Shown: positions 50,137-62,487 of the stretch, in pieces
Layout: each line of letters opens with the position of its first letter
How positions within the stretch are numbered: the stretch's first letter is position 1
Origin: Membranipora membranacea
Lineage: Eukaryota; Bryozoa; Gymnolaemata; Cheilostomatida; Membraniporidae
DNA: 64,000 nt
Direction of reading: 5' to 3'
NCBI GenBank assembly: GCA_914767715.1
Contig: OU612069.1
Span: forward strand, 15,559,387-15,623,386
Notes under the pieces: generated by a model
What the model was told of the DNA's origin: nothing
Seen by the model: only the letters and a program-made list of their open reading frames with translations
Database searches by the model: none
Translations under genes and position numbers: made by a program

Positions 50137-53100
50137 TTATTGTTTGCGCCCTCTCGTTGACATCTGTTTCCCTCCTCTCTTTGCTGAATGTTTCCCTCTC
50201 TTAGGAGGTTCTTCATCTAAAATATAGATTTAGGAACGGCTAACATCAAATAATGTAATATAATTATATATATATTAATATATATAATTTATATCATATA
50301 ACACAGTCATGATATTAATCAAATATTTATTTTCGATTAGATGATTTCCACACCTTTGATCTTTACCTGCGATGAAATAGAGAGCCTTGCGTTTTAGCGC
50401 GCTGTGGCTCGCGGATTTTGCTTTTATGGCTCGTCGTCTTCGCCACTTTTTTTAAGAAAGTTGTCCTTTGATCAAAATTGCTCGCTTAAACATACATAAA
50501 TATACACATGAGTATGCTCAAACCTGTTGATTGTGCTGGTTGCGAAGCTGGCTTAGGAGTGGTTGGAAGCGAGATCTAACATCTAACCCGGGAGGAGGGA
50601 TCTCTTCAGGAAAATCTGTCGGAACAGCAAGATTTACTTTGTGGGTGGCTTGTGGTCCATCAACTTCCTCCCTGGTCAAAACTGTACTTTTAAAAAGCAG
50701 ACGCATGTTGAAAGTCTGTAACACAATGCGAGCAAGTATTTACGCAATAACCAATGGATCTATAGATGATGGCGGAAAGTAGAGCTGGTGCGGCTTCTTT
50801 ATAGCTTTGATAGATTTTGACCCACTGAAGAATTTAGCCCAGTCATAGACCAGTACATTGGTTGTTCCATCAGGTGACATTATGAGCAGAGCAACATTCC
50901 CCTTTGAAGATTCATTCACCACCTAAGAAATAGCGAAATATTAATTTCACATTGCCAGCACAGCAATTTTTATCAGAACAAAAAGTTGGACACAATTTTC
51001 GCTCCGATTGGACTGGCTTTATGCAGTCACGTCTTTCACACCTGTTCAAGTGTGACGAGGCTGGATACTCGTGTCTTTCTGAATCGCTTCTTGATCATTC
51101 CAAAATGAAGATCGGGAGAGAATTTTGTAAGACCTGCCACCAGAAAGTTCATCTCAACGGACATGTGACGCCCAGTTGCCACCCTCCAGGCCAGATAAAA
51201 CATCATCGTGTTGTTCTTATTCTGCCCACTAAAATCAAACACAACGAGAACATTGCAATATCCAGTTTCATGATGGAAACCTTCAACAGAATGACCCATA
51301 TGAATCAATAATCTTACCAGCAGTTATCAGCGTGAAGAACGACATGTTTCTCTCCGAGACCATATCTTTCAAAGTAGTGGTGGAGATAGGATATGACTTG
51401 GTTTGACCCTTTTCCTGATGACGCTGCTTCATCAATGAGGTATGTGACCTGTTGGGGATAACCAGTAGTGCACACACCAAACAGACCACACTTCCTAGGT
51501 GTTTTGATGTAGATAGGGCCTGGTTGCATTGGATCAGATGGATATAAAACCTAGCAATATGACAATTGAAATAAGTGAGTAAGCTGGCAGGAAGGAAAGT
51601 GTTTGAGGCTACGCGGTTGAATGAGTGAAAATTGCTGAGTAAGGCACATTGAGTTAGAGTTACACACACCACACTGCTCTTACCTTTAGGTTAGTATGTC
51701 TGTGAATCGAAAGAAAGAGCATGATCAATAACAATGTCTATAATAGAACACTTATAGTTACGCTCAAATATCAACTATAATTGTTAAGCCGATGAATAAT
51801 TGTGTGTTTATCTGCATACCTGTTGGGCGAAATCGAACCAGTAGTGGGCCATCTCTAGGCCAGTCCAGTGGTCATGCGGACCTAGAGCTATAGCTGGCAT
51901 AGTCGTGAAGATTATAGCTTTTGAGAGGCTAGACTTCAAATTCATGTATTCACGTGCCCTGGTTGACACTCGGATAAGGAGCAGCTGATCATTGATCAGC
52001 TTTGCCCTCTTATCTAGATCCAGATTGGTCATCCTAAATGGTTCAAAAACAATGAGTGATTCCCGCTAAATATCTGCTACTGTTTTCTCTCATCGATTTC
52101 CAATGAAGGATGTATAAGTTACAGGATTTTGATGGTACCACTTACTCTAAGGCTCTCATGTTATTTTGCTGGCATGTCCTGAAGATATCAGACTTTGGCT
52201 TGGTTATTATGAGATTTGGCATGAGACGCGTCCACACTTCTGTAAAGGAACGAACACACAGAGGCCTCCAACCTGCAGCCTCAGCAGCCTGCATGTAGCT
52301 GTGGTGTATTTTTTTCTTTGTGAAATCGCACGGGAGCACAATGACTTGGTGGGTTTGAAAATTATCTGTCACACCTACAAAAAAACCGTTACATACCAAA
52401 TAACTGTCAGTTGAACATTCAAATTATATTTTTATGTCCTGGTGGTGTACCCATGAAGGGCGCATGTGACAATTGTTTGTAGGTACTTTACCGGGGATGT
52501 CGAGTCCGTGAACTTTCGCAGTTGCTGAGAGGTAGTGGTAGATCTTGGTGCTGTCATCTAACATGAGCGCTTTCTGATTTCTCCCATGGCCAATCTTGTA
52601 TTTAAATTCCCTTGGTGCGCAGTAGTTATTCTCAGCGTATGCTGCAATGATTGCGTCTAGTCGGCTCTGTCCGACACCATTCATATACTCAAACATTGGA
52701 CGGCAAATGTTTACCTCTGCAAATAAACAACAATTTCTATAGACACTTCACTGCTTTGACTGCCAGTTACAGTTGGTATCATCAGAAAAATCTATCTATG
52801 TCAGAAAAAATTCCTATGTTTGGAAAAGAAAATTTCATTTACATGCTATTCAAACAGACAAATAGTACTACGCTTACGTTTGCAGGGAGTTTCGTCCCGC
52901 GCTGTATAACTGTGCTAACCTTCCCCATGATCATCAAGTCAAGGGCTTCCTTGTCCAAGCTCTTTGCGATAGCCCTACCAGCATTTACTGCTTCCATGTT
53001 AATCTTCCTGGCACAACCACACACACACCCAATCCTGTCAGTGAGAGATGTATCACCATCATCCTGAACTGGTAGTTCTTCTCTTACATCTTTCTCAGCT

Positions 53101-53360
53101 ACACCACCATCAATGCAAGCTAGTAGCTGCCTTACTTCTAGTGCCCCTAACTCCCCATCATCAATATCTTGATTGACTTCCCTATCATTGTGCTCAGGGT
53201 CAATATTCCATTCAGAAATGTTCATATCATCTTCAGTATAGTTATCATCATCTTCTATATCTAGTACTCTGTTCTTCATATCAAAGTATTCTCTATCAAT
53301 ATCCTCAAATTCTGCTAAAACTTCAGCAACATCTTGAGTGTTTAGTATTCTAGAGGCCAT
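50137..53360 (-). CDS. DUF7869-domain protein (transposase-like), ten exons
   Basis: Exons on the minus strand: 53360-52878, 52714-52492, 52374-52146, 52033-51820, 51550-51318, 51228-51042, 50922-50752, 50715-50524, 50445-50367 and 50216-50137. All are GT-AG. Phases agree at every junction and the total is 2091 nt, i.e. 696 residues plus TAA. Residues 1-110 are acidic, followed by CVCGCARK (possible metal-binding or recognition segment). The core from about residue 370 has WFDFAQQ, YIKTPRKCGLFG, YLIDEA, HADNCCGQNKNN and AGLTKFSPDLHFG, the signature of DUF7869, a family common in cnidarians and sponges. The fold looks RNase-H-like, with the Asp of FDFAQ and of HADNC as candidate catalytic acids (inference). 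The C-terminus is basic (WRRRRA; PKRGKHSAKRGGK), suiting DNA or nuclear targeting. Intact, so possibly a young or domesticated element. One join needs a 36-nt intron. No terminal repeats were found around it. Confidence 0.85.
50716..50751 (-). other. Possible 36-nt intron containing an in-frame TAA
   Basis: Between the exon ending CCATTG (50752) and the exon starting ACTTTCAAC (50715) the frame is uninterrupted except for one TAA (50742-50740). A GTTATT donor and a TTACAG acceptor bound exactly 36 nt containing that stop, and removing it keeps phase 0. The alternative is a real nonsense mutation, or a protein ending at residue 583. The intact 3' exons favour splicing or a recent mutation. Confidence 0.5.
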
Positions 53361-53972
53361 ATAGAAATTTTATATGCCAGTTGATTTGATAAACGTTTTC
53401 TTGTTTGTTGTAAGAATCAGATGCAAGAATCAGAATGGCTACTGACATTATTGAGTATTAATTATTTAAGAAGAGGGAAGGCGTATGTTGTCAATAATTG
53501 TTTCCTTACTTTCCAAGAGATGAGAACAAATTCATGTCACTCTCCCCATAAAAGTTGTTCTAATTATACTAGAGGGGTTATTTCGAAAAAAGCAAACACC
53601 CAATGATGTGAATTGAATTATTAGAAATTTTTATCTTAGAAATAGTTGACTCTTAACCACCAGTTGTGTCGCATGTGGTGCATTCAAACCTTATTTTACG
53701 GCTGCCACACAAATACAGTCTATTATTCTTCTCAGTCATATATATTTACCAGACTTCACTTAAATTTCTATTGATATCTTTACATGGAGACTGTGAAGAT
53801 TCAAAATTTGGCATTATAACTTTCGATATTAATTTGTTATATCCGTTTGGTGAATACTGCAGTCTATCTTGGTATCATGACACTTGCCTGATAAGGTTTT
53901 AGAAAGTCAAATAAGATTACATTTTTGTCACATTGTCGCAACATCTTCAATCCAATATTTATTTAATTTTAG
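53361..53972. other. Divergent intergenic region; 5' exons of the sushi/HYR gene not found
   Basis: Lies between the start of the minus-strand DUF7869 gene and the first sushi exon on the plus strand. A stretch at 53783-53900 reads DCEDSKFGIITFDINLLYPF and then three more Cys, vaguely sushi-like, but lacks a convincing acceptor and ends in a stop. No signal-peptide exon was identified. Promoters for both directions must be here or nearby; none is recognisable. Confidence 0.4.
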
Positions 53973-56900
53973 TGCTGAGCTGCCCTTTTCTTCACAAAGA
54001 TCCTAACACTCAAGGCTGGTCGTGTGAATATACGGGGCGTCCGAGTACCCAACCCTATATATTTGGGACTCAGTGTACGAGTAGCTGTAACTCAGGCTTA
54101 GTGCAAGCTGCTAATACAGAATCGATTGTCGAGTGTATATCTGCTCACCGAAACAAAAATAAAGTTATGTGGTCTTCTAACTCTCTGCAGTGCGTCGGTG
54201 AGTAGCTGAGTGCCACTTTGATCAGAGTTTACTCCTTATAAACCTACATTTAATTTCAAATAATTTCAAAGATGAAAGCAAATATAAGGAGATCCAATGA
54301 TTATCATTCTTAAAAGAGTTTGTGGCGTCTGCTGTTTTCTGACATTATCAACAGGAGAAGACAGTCTTTCGAAGCATGTGACAGTTAGCTCAGTGTCTTC
54401 TCATTTCATCGTTCTGTAGAAATTTTGAGCTCGATTTTTACTTAAAAAGAGAAGTTGTCCTTTACCATTTTCATCCATAATCTTGAGACGGATCTACATT
54501 ATTTGGACATCCAACCATTGACTTCTCTGTGATTATTTTTAGCAAAATAGTGCCAACCTCTGCCTGACATTTTAAATGGGTACTATGACTTTACATACTG
54601 CGCCCAGCCAGACCTACAGCGAACATTTGGAGCCAAGTGTCAAGCAACCTGTAAGCGAGGCTACAATCTATCCCAGAGTGCCGAGTGGACATGTGACCAT
54701 GGTGGAGTCTGGACCAATGCTAACAAAATAGCTATATGTGAAGGTAAGATTAACGCCACACTCTTGACTTCTGCACATGGATGGGAGAGAGGCACTGACT
54801 CACAAATGAAGTTTGAGACTTCCATTATTTACTTGTATAGCGGAAATTGCTTTAGAGGCTTGGACTATGAGCCAGAACCCACAGGAGGGCCTTGCGGCAC
54901 CCCAAATAGTATAACCTAGCATTCTCAAGGAATTTTGCCTCCCCACCAGGTTTTTCTGTCAGCTTTAATCTGCAATCCTTAGGTCCATTTCCAGTCAAAT
55001 AAACTTCAGATTCAATGGTTACACCTGCATGCAACAGAAAATCATTACACCATATTTGGGTCTGTAAAATTTGGAAAGACTATTTTGATTAGTCTCAAAT
55101 TGAATTTAGATGGATAAGTATTTTCTCACATTATCTTTTAGACATAGAGCCGCCAACCTTCACTAATTGCCCTAACGATCAGGTTTATACTAACCTGGAG
55201 CATGAAGGGTACTATGAACGGAAAATTACGCTAGCTACTGTCGTTGACAATGAGCCTATCTCTCAAATAGAACAGTCGGTAACCCTAAAACAACCTGGTT
55301 CGTGCTCTTAAGTTCTTCTTTTCTCTCTAGGAATACCCAAAGTTCAAACCTGAACGTTGCAAGCAAGCTTTTGTGAATTGTTGTTAGGACTGACTTCTAG
55401 AAATTATATTGGTTTAAAATGGCAGCAATTCTCTTTGAATTGTAACTAGATTAGCGTTGGTTTTAAATACACTCACTTGTGGCAAGAAAGGCACCTGACG
55501 ACATAGTCTAATTTTTTGCATTTTTATGTTACCTCAAGCTGCTCTGACTTATCCTAGCATCCCCTTACATGACAAAATAAATGGCCGCTGAAATAAGGCT
55601 AACATTGGCCTGGTCACATACTGTCTAGTCCCTCAAGCCAGTTAAATTTGAATGCATATTGCAGGATATGACCAACAGCTTCTAGATTGTACTACTGATT
55701 GCACTGAAGGTATAGCTTATATTGGGGGACAGGCAGAGGTGACCCACACTGCAGTTGATCGGAATGGAAATAAGGCTATATGTCGGTACTATGTATTGGT
55801 TGAAGGTTGGTACTATTGTATGATATAAAGTAAACCATTTGCGTTAATTGGAGGACTGTAACTGCTGCGATTGGTATTTTGTGAAATTGTTACGACGATG
55901 GTAATGAAAGCAGCATGTTGCATAATCAAAATGTAGGACATTTTAGGTTAACGTGTTTTTGTTTGTGTGAGAATTGCTTTCCAATAACAAGAATGCTTGG
56001 GATTAAAATCATTTCCCAAATATTTCATAAAGTTTGGCTCCATTGGGGTGTCCATGTAATGGAACAGAATGAAGCATGTATTTGATTCACAAAAGGCGTT
56101 TGGAAATTGAGGAGATATAATATTTGCCTTTTGCACCACCACACACAATATTTGGATGCCCTCAAATACTTGAGTGCTCTATCTGAAGAGAAATTAGTAA
56201 TTGAGTTTAAATTAGCAACAAAGTTTACTAGCTAAGGCAAATGTTAATATGATGTTGTGAGGTTCAGTTTACGGTATGCAATCGTCTATTTATTTATTCC
56301 AAGCAAACGCAAGACGGGAACTTTCCCCCTGTTCACAAAACTCGTTTAGGTTACTTATTAGTTTTTACCGTCTTCTTATGCAGATACTGAGAAGCCGACG
56401 GTTCATCAGTGTGATGGTCCAGTGACAAATAACGGAATAATTGAGACACCCGATCAGTATGCCGATGTTGATTGGGAGGTAACTTATCTTTATAAATTAT
56501 ACAACCGAGTTTACACATAATGTGCGTGTTGACAGCTATCCATATCTGCCCTACGATTACGAAAGATCAGCAAGTAACAACGATGTTATCGATGATGTGA
56601 TCCCGCTGGGAATCACAGTCAATTGCATTGTTTGATTCTCTCAAGCTGGAACTGTTTCAAACTGAAAGGTTTGCTTTGGAGGATATCACTGGCTGAGCCG
56701 ACCCTCATATTTTTTTATCCACTGTTACCCTTGATGAGATACTTATAATAGCTCAAGGTGAGATAACTCTGGCAATCAATTGGACAGCAACAATTTTTTA
56801 TTTGCTTTGTGATAAGTTGGCTGTCCTATGAATTGGAAAACGAGAAAACCTGACAGCTTCTTCTGCAAAATCTAAATATCCTTGTAGGAGCCAGAGTTCT

Positions 56901-57928
56901 TTGATAACAGTGGGCTTGATGTTGATATAACCTCTAGTGGTACACCAGGACGGTACAATGCTAACGGCACTTATACCATTGTGTATACAGCTACAGACAA
57001 ATTCAAAAACTCTGCAAGCTGTAGTTTCAGCTTCAAAGGTAAGAAACAGAAAAAAAGAGGAAGCATCCAGATTAGTTACATGAGACAACTATTCTAAGCT
57101 TATATAGGCTCACAGATGCTGAGAATTACAATGTGATAGATTTTATTGAGAGGACACGGTAGCAAATGTGCCAGTCAGAGCAAATGCATTGGCAATGGAG
57201 TAGCCTGGGAATATGCTTGGAATCTTCCAAAAATCCCTTAAGCCTATTAAGTCTCTTGTAGCGGTTATAAAATCTGACAATACTACATTTCTCATGCCTC
57301 ATCCAATTCCCTTCTACTTGAAAAACCAATGAGATGTCTCAGTAAACTAAATGAATTTGATTGTCCAATGCAAAACTTAATTCTGCATGTAATTCTGTTT
57401 ATAGAATGCAAACCCTTAGTCTAAGTGCTCAGACTCCAAGGCACAGGGAGTTACTTGCACAAGCTATCAAATATAGCTTGCGCAAGTAACTCCCTGCGCC
57501 TTGGAGTCGGAGCACTTAGACTAGCAACCCCTATACTACATTACTTGCATTTCTGAATGACATGCTCTGTGTTTTCAGTGGTGAATAAAATGCAGAACTG
57601 TCCTACCCTTCATGTTCCTGCTAATGGTTACATGGCCTGTGATTCACTGAGATTTGGTTATTTCTGCTCTCCAACATGTGATGAAAACCATGAAAGGCAG
57701 GCTGATGATGGTCACAGGCTAGCACATGATTACTTCTGTCAGCGTGGCAAATGGCTGCCGGATGATGTAGTTGGGGATTGTCGAAGTAAGAACCTCAATT
57801 GACATCTTAGATTCCATCCGGTCAGTTATTTTTTGTGTGAACAAGGGGGTGAAAATAAAAAAGGAGTCTGTTTTTCTTTTAAATCTATAGTTGCACCTCT
57901 CCATATTGGTATCATACTGAAAGTCTAA
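53973..57928 (+). CDS. Sushi (CCP)-HYR mosaic protein, complement-like
   Basis: Plus-strand exons: 53973-54197, 54551-54743, 55142-55297, 55665-55805, 56384-56478, 56888-57038 and 57579-57785, with a possible terminal exon 57891-57928 (ending ILKV then TAA). They encode, in order, a sushi/CCP domain (SCPFLHK ... FGTQCTSSCNSGL ... LQCVG), a second (CQPLPDILNGYY ... WTCDHGGVW), two HYR domains each split over two exons (EPPTFTNCPND ... VTHTAVDRNGNKAICRYYV; EKPTV ... YTIVYTATDKFKNSASCSF), and a third Cys-rich sushi-like domain (NCPTLHVPANGY ... FCQRGKWLP). Such mosaics are secreted or cell-surface proteins used in adhesion or complement-type recognition. Phases agree from exon 2 onward. Exon 1 to exon 2 does not (phase 1 into phase 0). 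The signal peptide exon is not found, so the 5' end is incomplete. The terminal exon is the least sure part. Confidence 0.75.
57417..57523. repeat. Long intronic hairpin (50-bp arms, 7-nt loop)
   Basis: Arms 57417-57466 and 57474-57523 are complementary with only three mismatches (A/G or A/C differences). The left arm contains GACTCCAAGGC and GGGAGTTACTTGC. The spacer is only 7 nt. It lies in the last long intron of the sushi/HYR gene, just upstream of exon 57579. Single arms do not recur in the window. Could be a foldback element, a hairpin small-RNA precursor, or a recent inverted duplication. Confidence 0.85.
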
Positions 57929-60546
57929 TTAAGAACACCATGGTAACCTTATGAATACTCTATGAACACAGTTGAAACAACAGGCTTCACTAAAATGAAA
58001 CCTGTTCGCAACTTTTCTCAACCACTAAGGTTGTCCCCTCTTTATCTCCATATGTTACAGAGAGAGCCATAACGATTGGACATCCTTATTCAAAAGGTTG
58101 CCATGGTGCTCATAATAAGACTGAGACCTTCAATATGATACAAAATATGGGAAGGCCAATTCATGACCATTTATAGAAGACCAAACAACACTCTAATATT
58201 CTTTCCGAGAGGGCAATTGCCCAAGTCTGCCATCGAAATGTGTTGCATTATGCCGAAACCCAATTTCTAACTGTTGTAGACAAGGCCACAAACGGTCAGA
58301 CACAGTTGGTATTCAGAGATTATTGTTAGGACCATCTCTCAAAGAAGGAAATTATTACTCAACTGTTTGCTGAGATTGCTAATAACCCTCTCAGGTTTAG
58401 AGCGAGCCTTTTCCTGAAATCACTGTCTCAAGAAAAGCTCGATAAGTTTCATGTGTTCTGTGGACCAAAGGTTGGTAAAGATTTGGGAAAAGACAACAAA
58501 CAAGACTAACAGACTAAAAAATCACCAAGCAATGACAACCTGAAATTACCGCAGGTAGATCCAGGGAATCTCGCCATGATTAGCCTTTTTGTGGAAAACC
58601 TTGATGTGGGACTTATTTTCACAACCCTAATTTCTTTACTTTGGGGAATTTAATACAAAATCAAAAGCAAATCGTAGGTTATTGATTGTAATGTATTTTT
58701 TTGTAATGGTTTGAGCTGCGAATGGGTAAGTATGGTCCAAAATTGACCATGATCATGGATAAAGCTTTATTAAGACTGAGCTCACTAGAATTTGGAGTTG
58801 CTTCTCTCTTCTACCAATAAAGTGATGTTGTCACTTGCAGGTTAACGATGTGGATATTTGGGTGCCGTATCCTGCCATTTCAAACACCTGACCATTAACC
58901 TGAAAATACTTTTTTTGTAGAACCGCACTATTGTAGCGATCCCTGCTGGGGGAATTAGCTAACTATGTCACTTCCTGGTCAATGCCGCCTTTGTATCGGA
59001 CACTGAGTTTTATGGAGTATATGAAGATTGAACACGATGGTTGATTAATCCAAACTGTAACATCTAACGCAATAAGATGAAAGATTTTATAAGTGGTTTA
59101 GTAGGGTGGCCTGTACTTTTTATTGAATTTTTTTGCCGATTTTGGTGTCTACAAAAAATTTTTGAAGACCAGAAGATGTTTGTGATTAAGGTAATTGCTG
59201 TATTGCAGTAGAATTAATTTATTACTGTTTAACCAGTAGTGATCCGTATTTTCTGCATTTACTAATAAATAAATCAAAATCAAAGTTAATTGAGCAGTCT
59301 TTGGTTGCATAAACTTGATGTGGTTATGATCTCAATCAGGTAATAATTTGTCAGAGCTGTGACTGTACAGATGCATCATAATTTGCATCAGGTGATATTA
59401 ATAACACATTTACTTAGGACTTCATGTAGATAAACTGTTGATCACCTGCATTTCGCCAAGCTCCCCCCCCCCCCCCCAAATTCCAAAGGTCTTGCTATTC
59501 AAGGGATTATCTTCAATGAGAACTTGAGCAACAAAATGCGGTTCCTGTATCCCACCTAATCACAGCAAACTAATTGCTTTAGTGTACACAGATGGCCAGT
59601 GCCTGGCCCACATATACATCGATATTGTCACTTATCGATAAAACAGCTATCACTGGTCGTCTCCTCTTATGTGTCAAAAATCAATGACACAACACTTTTT
59701 GAAACTCCAAAATAAACATACCAATTGATGCTTGCTTGAAAGAGACCTTTAGATTATGTTCTTACACAATGATGCGAAAAGCTGTAAATAGGGGTTAGAG
59801 ATGAGAAAATTGATTTATAACAAAAAACAAAGCTTCTGAGCTACCCAACCTCTCGTTACTGCTTCCTGTGCACCAGAAGGTCTGACGCTGATCTAGAAGG
59901 GAAGGTTTATCTACTAGAGAACGAGAATGGTCACAGAGGAAATAATTTCCAGCAGCCCGTTCACCTACTGCCCAGCTTAGCCATGCTCATCGTGAAAAGA
60001 ATGTTGGCTAATAACACTATGTGACATGTAAATATTTGCACATAGGAAGTGAAAGTTGATAATGGGGAGGGGGAAATAACTCTTAGAAGTATTTACGGGT
60101 AATTTAAAGCCTTGCTCCACAACTTTTTGTGAGTGAGTACTTTTTTGTTCAGTTACTATAAATTATGTTCAATCTTCAATGCATTTTACCGCGAATAAGA
60201 GTACATGTTACAGTAGAAAATAGTATTAGGAATTCAGATATAAAAACTTACAGTGATAGTTCAGTTTATGGTCAGGTCAGCCATTGGTCAGCTGTGCATG
60301 TAAACAGGATGCATTAAATAGGTTATGGTCTAGATAAAGTGAATTATATTTTAAACCAAATTTGTTTCAAAAGAGATTAATTTGTCATATATTGTTCCAT
60401 CAGCAGCATGTTAACAGAAAGAAATTGAGTTTGATTAACATATGAAGCACAGCAAGATAGTTTTTGGGTAACAATAGTGTCAGTCGGCATCTCATAGTTC
60501 AAGATGTTGTGCATAGTAGTGTGCTATAGTTTTTCTTCATTTATTT
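57929..60546. other. Gene-free stretch
   Basis: No supported gene, RNA or repeat. A run of about 15 C lies at 59463-59478. The part at 58260-58560 is slightly less AT-rich but has stops in all frames. It could contain 3' untranslated sequence of the sushi/HYR gene or an old pseudogene that I cannot identify. Confidence 0.4.
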
Positions 60547-60650
60547 TTACTCCTTTTGTTCTGTCCTGATCGATTCTTTCTGCTCATCGTTGTCGATACC
60601 ACAGTTACCTTCACCATCTGGGTTCTGCTGCCAGTTTTTCTCCGGGTCAG
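60547..60650 (-). CDS. Possible terminal exon, unknown hydrophilic tail
   Basis: Minus-strand segment with a very good acceptor (CTCTCTATTTCAG) before 60650 and an open phase-1 frame: DPEKNWQQNPDGEGNCGIDN, then DEQKESIRTEQKE, then TAA at 60547. Highly charged and without AT bias, unlike the surroundings. It could be the C-terminal tail exon of a gene whose other exons lie to the right. The only coding-like minus candidate there is near 62160 (FGNCETYSCRHNVEKAVRFD, Cys-containing), which does not join it convincingly. Function unknown. Confidence 0.4.
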
Positions 60651-62487
60651 CTGAAATAGAGAGAAACAAAAGCTAATGCAAATAAAAAGCGGAAAGTAGT
60701 CAAGAGAGAAAGTCAACATATAGAGAAGGAAAACATCTTTATCAAACAATCACTATGACAATATAGCAAATGGAATTGTAGTAAGCTACATTCGTAAGTC
60801 ATTGTTAGTTGACATGGCAACAGCAAATTTGAGCAAATGATTAGCAAATGGCAGTAGTGCTTAGGCAATTGGCAGAAATATAAAGCAAGGCTTGTTATCA
60901 TCACATAAATCAAATAACAGTTGTTATTTGGTAATCAGCGAATCAAATTATTTACGAAGAACCAAAAATCTCATTTTTTCTTAGATTAACGTGTGAGCTA
61001 TGTAAATTTCTGATAAATCTGTCTTCTCTTCTACTATAAGATTTAACAAGGATTCTTGTAATTAAACCTTTCACAGTCAATAGGCAAAAGCATTGCATGT
61101 GCGGTGGAACGAAAACTGATTACAATTAATCGATGTAAAAAATCAATAAATGATGGTTATTCCCTTACTCAGCTGAGAGCAACTGTGCTCCCAGTCCATG
61201 ATTGCCATTCTCAACAGTGTAAGTGGTTTATCATGATTCATGGGTAGTTCAGTTGATTATTAAAAATCATTTTTCTTTCAATAACACATGTCCGCTATTG
61301 CCTATCAATTGCAAGCGATAGTTAATCGTTAATTGACATGATAGTTACATTTTACAATCCCGAACCAATGTCTGTTTAGATCATGTAAGAGAATTCTCCA
61401 GGGGGAGGCTTCTTAAAAGTCTTAAAAATCCTGATCCCTTGAGCCAGTCAGTGTGTGCGTCACAAAACTATTATCCCTTACGAAAACCTTCCACCACATA
61501 ACGTTGAGGAGAAAGCATTTTTGCAAAATTGAAGTCTATTTTTATCAAAGTAGTGTAAGATCCTACAATACTCTTGGCTTAGGAATGTGTTACTTGATGC
61601 ACTGTATAACGATGAATATAACGATGAATATTTTGATATTATTTGAACGGTATGCAAGCACAGATCTGACTTATTACAAAAGTATGAGTGATATTATAAA
61701 TATGTACATACTCAAATGGTGCAGCTGTGTCATGATAACAGTTCTTGATCAAGTCTTAGGTCTAAGTTGATGCCAGGCGAGTGTTTAACTGCAAGTTGTA
61801 ATACTCGACCGGGGACAATCCGTTAAATAGGTGAAACCCACGTGACTACGATACCGTCAATTTTTTGCTCTAAAAGAGTACTGCGATCAAACAAACTCTA
61901 TGAGCAAAGCAAATCATCGTCTTATTGTTGGTCAAATTGAAGGCGAAATCCCCTCGATTTTTTGTTTGAAACAACTTATTTTGAAATATTAACTTGTGTT
62001 TTGTTATGAATGCTGAACCGTCTTGACCACTAATAATAACAACTGTCATATTTGGGACATAATTAGCAAAAAAGAACCATTGATGCACATTTTTCTGTAT
62101 CAAAATCGAATCTAACTGCCTTTTCCACATTGTGTCGACATGAATAAGTTTCACAGTTTCCAAACTAGGGCATCAGAGATTGACTGTGACTTGATTCAAT
62201 CCAGTGTACTGTTTAATATTCTGCTTTTCCTCTGATATACAGTGAAAAATCGTTATTCTGGGATATTACATTCAGTGATGTACTGGTATGATATGAAGCT
62301 ATTTCTTAACGTCACGCTTTCAGCGAATTTTTCATAAACAAAATTTTGATGAAATTACTGTGCTCTGTTGCTTAGCCTTGGACAGCCAGCACAAGCTGAA
62401 GATTTTGAACCTTAGCCAAACCAGCCCACGGAAGTCCATATTACCCTTGTATCATCTTGTCATTCTACATAAACCTGCTGTTAGGGC
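60651..62487. other. AT-rich stretch; possible upstream exon near 62.06-62.16 kb
   Basis: Mostly featureless. The minus strand at 62163-62068 follows a CCCTAG acceptor and reads FGNCETYSCRHNVEKAVRFD, then FDTEKCASMVLFC, then a stop. Four Cys in 32 residues is unusual for this background, but no donor keeps it open. A tandem TATAACGATGAA word occurs at 61605-61628. Nothing else recognised. Confidence 0.35.

Noticed and set aside
51036-51308. Several plus-strand frames over the DUF7869 gene (50531-50782, 50952-51311, 52110-52414, 52651-53067)
   Set aside because: Shadows of the minus-strand exons; no family signature or splice structure of their own.
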